NCBI GenBank assembly: GCA_030609625.1
Contig: JAUWBX010000205.1
Span: 1-5,252 of the forward strand
Direction of reading: 5' to 3'
DNA length: 5,252 nucleotides
From: Phycisphaerae bacterium
GTDB taxonomy: Bacteria; Planctomycetota; Phycisphaerae; Sedimentisphaerales; Anaerobacaceae
Below the pieces are notes generated by a model that was not told the DNA's origin, made no database searches, and saw only the letters and a list, made by a program, of their open reading frames with translations. Shown here one piece after another: positions 4,304-5,252 of this stretch; the first letter of the stretch is position 1; the number at the start of each line of letters is the position of its first letter. Made by a program: the position numbers and the translations under genes.

Positions 4304-4334
4304 GCTCAGGGCAGGCTACGCTCAGGGCAGGCTA
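4304..4334 (+). repeat. 15-bp direct repeat GCTCAGGGCAGGCTA
   Basis: GCTCAGGGCAGGCTA occurs at 4304-4318 and 4320-4334, separated by one base. With the 9-bp array before it, this fills the gap between the membrane protein gene and the convergent pseudopilin gene. No terminator with a U-tract is visible for either gene. Confidence 0.85.
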
Positions 4335-4359
4335 ATTCAGGGGAATATCCGTGGTAATT

Positions 4360-5178
4360 CTACTCGTCGATTTCAAGTCCCTTACTGCCGATCAACTGGA
4401 ATACTATATAGTTGGCCGTTAATTCGGGTATCAAACCGTTTTCCATCCTATCCCATACATCACTATCGAACACCCTTTGGTCATTGCATAATGTAACATG
4501 GCCGTCCTTGAAAAGGGCGTTGACCGCATGATTCTTCTGTCTCTTATGGCTTATCTGGTGTTTGTGACGGATTAAGTCGGTCATATAGGGAATGTGAGGG
4601 TCGAGCAAATCGATTCTTTTCGCTGTTTCATCGGGCATGCCGGTGCTGCTGTTTTTGGGAGTTTTCGGGTCTATGGGAAGATATGTATATCCCATACGCA
4701 CCCATTGATTGTGTCCTTGCCCGTGTAATGCATTGAAATTTTGTGGGAGTGTGCCCCATGGTTTAGGGCTGTTGTAAGCCTCAAATTTGTAGAGTAGATT
4801 TTTATTCGAGGGACAGTAAAACACCTTCGGGTCGGCTATGTAATTTCCTTCATATAAAAGGGCCAGTTTCATGGGAAGTGGCTTCCCAGCGGAATCAACA
4901 AAGAGAGTTTCGCTCCGATACAAAGCATAAGAGTGAATCAACAAATACGGATTAGAATTTGTATTATTGGAGTTATAAACCGGCATGTTATTCTCATTGT
5001 CCGATGCGTAAGCTGTCACGGCTAAGCCTATCTGTTTTACCTGGCTGGAACAGACAACTCGCTTGGCAGCTTCCCTGACCCTTTGCATTGCCGGCAGCAG
5101 AATTCCCATCAAAAGAGCAATAATGGCAATTACTACAAGCAATTCAATCAAAGTGAAACCAACTTTTTTGATTTTCAT
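4360..5178 (-). CDS. type II secretion-like pseudopilin, planctomycete prepilin family (DUF1559-like)
   Basis: A 272-residue protein with a class III signal peptide: short basic leader MKIKKVG, cleavage between Gly7 and Phe8, and Glu12 at position +5 of the mature protein, followed by a hydrophobic helix to about residue 28. This is the substrate pattern for a prepilin peptidase, after which the helix packs into a pseudopilus or stays in the inner membrane. The segment VREAAKRVVCSSQVKQIGLAVTAYASDNE (34-62), YCPS (121-124) and a C-terminal H217...LFKDGHV motif are typical of the many prepilin-like proteins of planctomycetes, whose individual roles are mostly unknown. The start is supported by AAGGA (5187-5183), 4 nt before the ATG, with a second AGGA further out. 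Length is normal for the family. It converges on the membrane protein gene. No clear promoter is seen in 5188-5252. Confidence 0.9.
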   Translation of the reverse strand: MKIKKVGFTLIELLVVIAIIALLMGILLPAMQRVREAAKRVVCSSQVKQIGLAVTAYASDNENNMPVYNSNNTNSNPYLLIHSYALYRSETLFVDSAGKPLPMKLALLYEGNYIADPKVFYCPSNKNLLYKFEAYNSPKPWGTLPQNFNALHGQGHNQWVRMGYTYLPIDPKTPKNSSTGMPDETAKRIDLLDPHIPYMTDLIRHKHQISHKRQKNHAVNALFKDGHVTLCNDQRVFDSDVWDRMENGLIPELTANYIVFQLIGSKGLEIDE

Positions 5179-5252
5179 AATGTCCTTTTTTCCTGTAAAA
5201 GCAGAGGATTAAGAACCTATCCCAATAACCCACTCTATCCCCAAGGGAAGCC

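Noticed and set aside
4218..4496. Plus-strand 92-codon ORF across the repeats
   Set aside because: Its Ser/His/Thr-rich peptide is the translation of the 9-bp array, it has no ribosome binding site, and it overlaps the strongly supported pseudopilin gene on the other strand.

Overview
The window looks like a patchy, repeat-rich accessory stretch of a planctomycete chromosome, most likely of the class Phycisphaerae. That placement is inference. It rests on the type II pseudopilin at the right end (N-terminal G^FTLIELL motif, YCPS motif, C-terminal H...LFKDGHV motif), which matches the large prepilin-like families of that group, and on dispersed low-complexity modules between the genes that I associate with Phycisphaerae genomes from memory. 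No rRNA, tRNA, CRISPR array, transposase or integrase is visible.

Left part (1-1270): there is no convincing intact gene. Bases 1-330 hold repeat-like modules, a near-consensus sigma70-type promoter whose -35 lies in a palindrome, and two small hairpins with the same AGCA loop. Bases 375-735 are a repeat mosaic that includes a 111-bp tandem repeat. This repeat is open in frame (37 codons per unit) and runs into a normal-looking protein C-terminus (about 735-1063). The stop of that ORF overlaps a Shine-Dalgarno for a 30-codon signal-peptide stub (1074-1166). I read this as remnants of two secreted-protein genes.

Middle (1268-2312): a minus-strand iron-sulfur electron-transfer protein of the NuoG/HoxU type has lost one [2Fe-2S] ligand and appears frameshifted at its start. 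Divergent from it is a 91-residue two-helix membrane protein with a good ribosome binding site.

Right part (2328-5252): a GC-rich gene encodes a secreted beta-propeller protein resembling GH43/GH32/GH130-type glycosidases. A 107-bp foldback element follows it. Next is an AT-rich gene for a multi-spanning membrane protein with a 30-bp internal duplication, framed by GTTAGAT upstream and its exact reverse complement ATCTAAC at the stop codon. After it comes sequence resembling the left half of an integron attC site, then a REP-like palindrome, a 9-bp tandem array and a 15-bp direct repeat. The last gene, on the minus strand, is the pseudopilin.

The genes do not form one pathway or operon. Neighbours differ sharply in base composition, most intact plus-strand genes carry their own Shine-Dalgarno, and gaps are full of foldback or tandem repeats. 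The most interesting hypothesis is that the plus-strand genes between about 2328 and 4205 include relics of integron-type gene cassettes. The strongest simple observation is the damaged ferredoxin-like gene.
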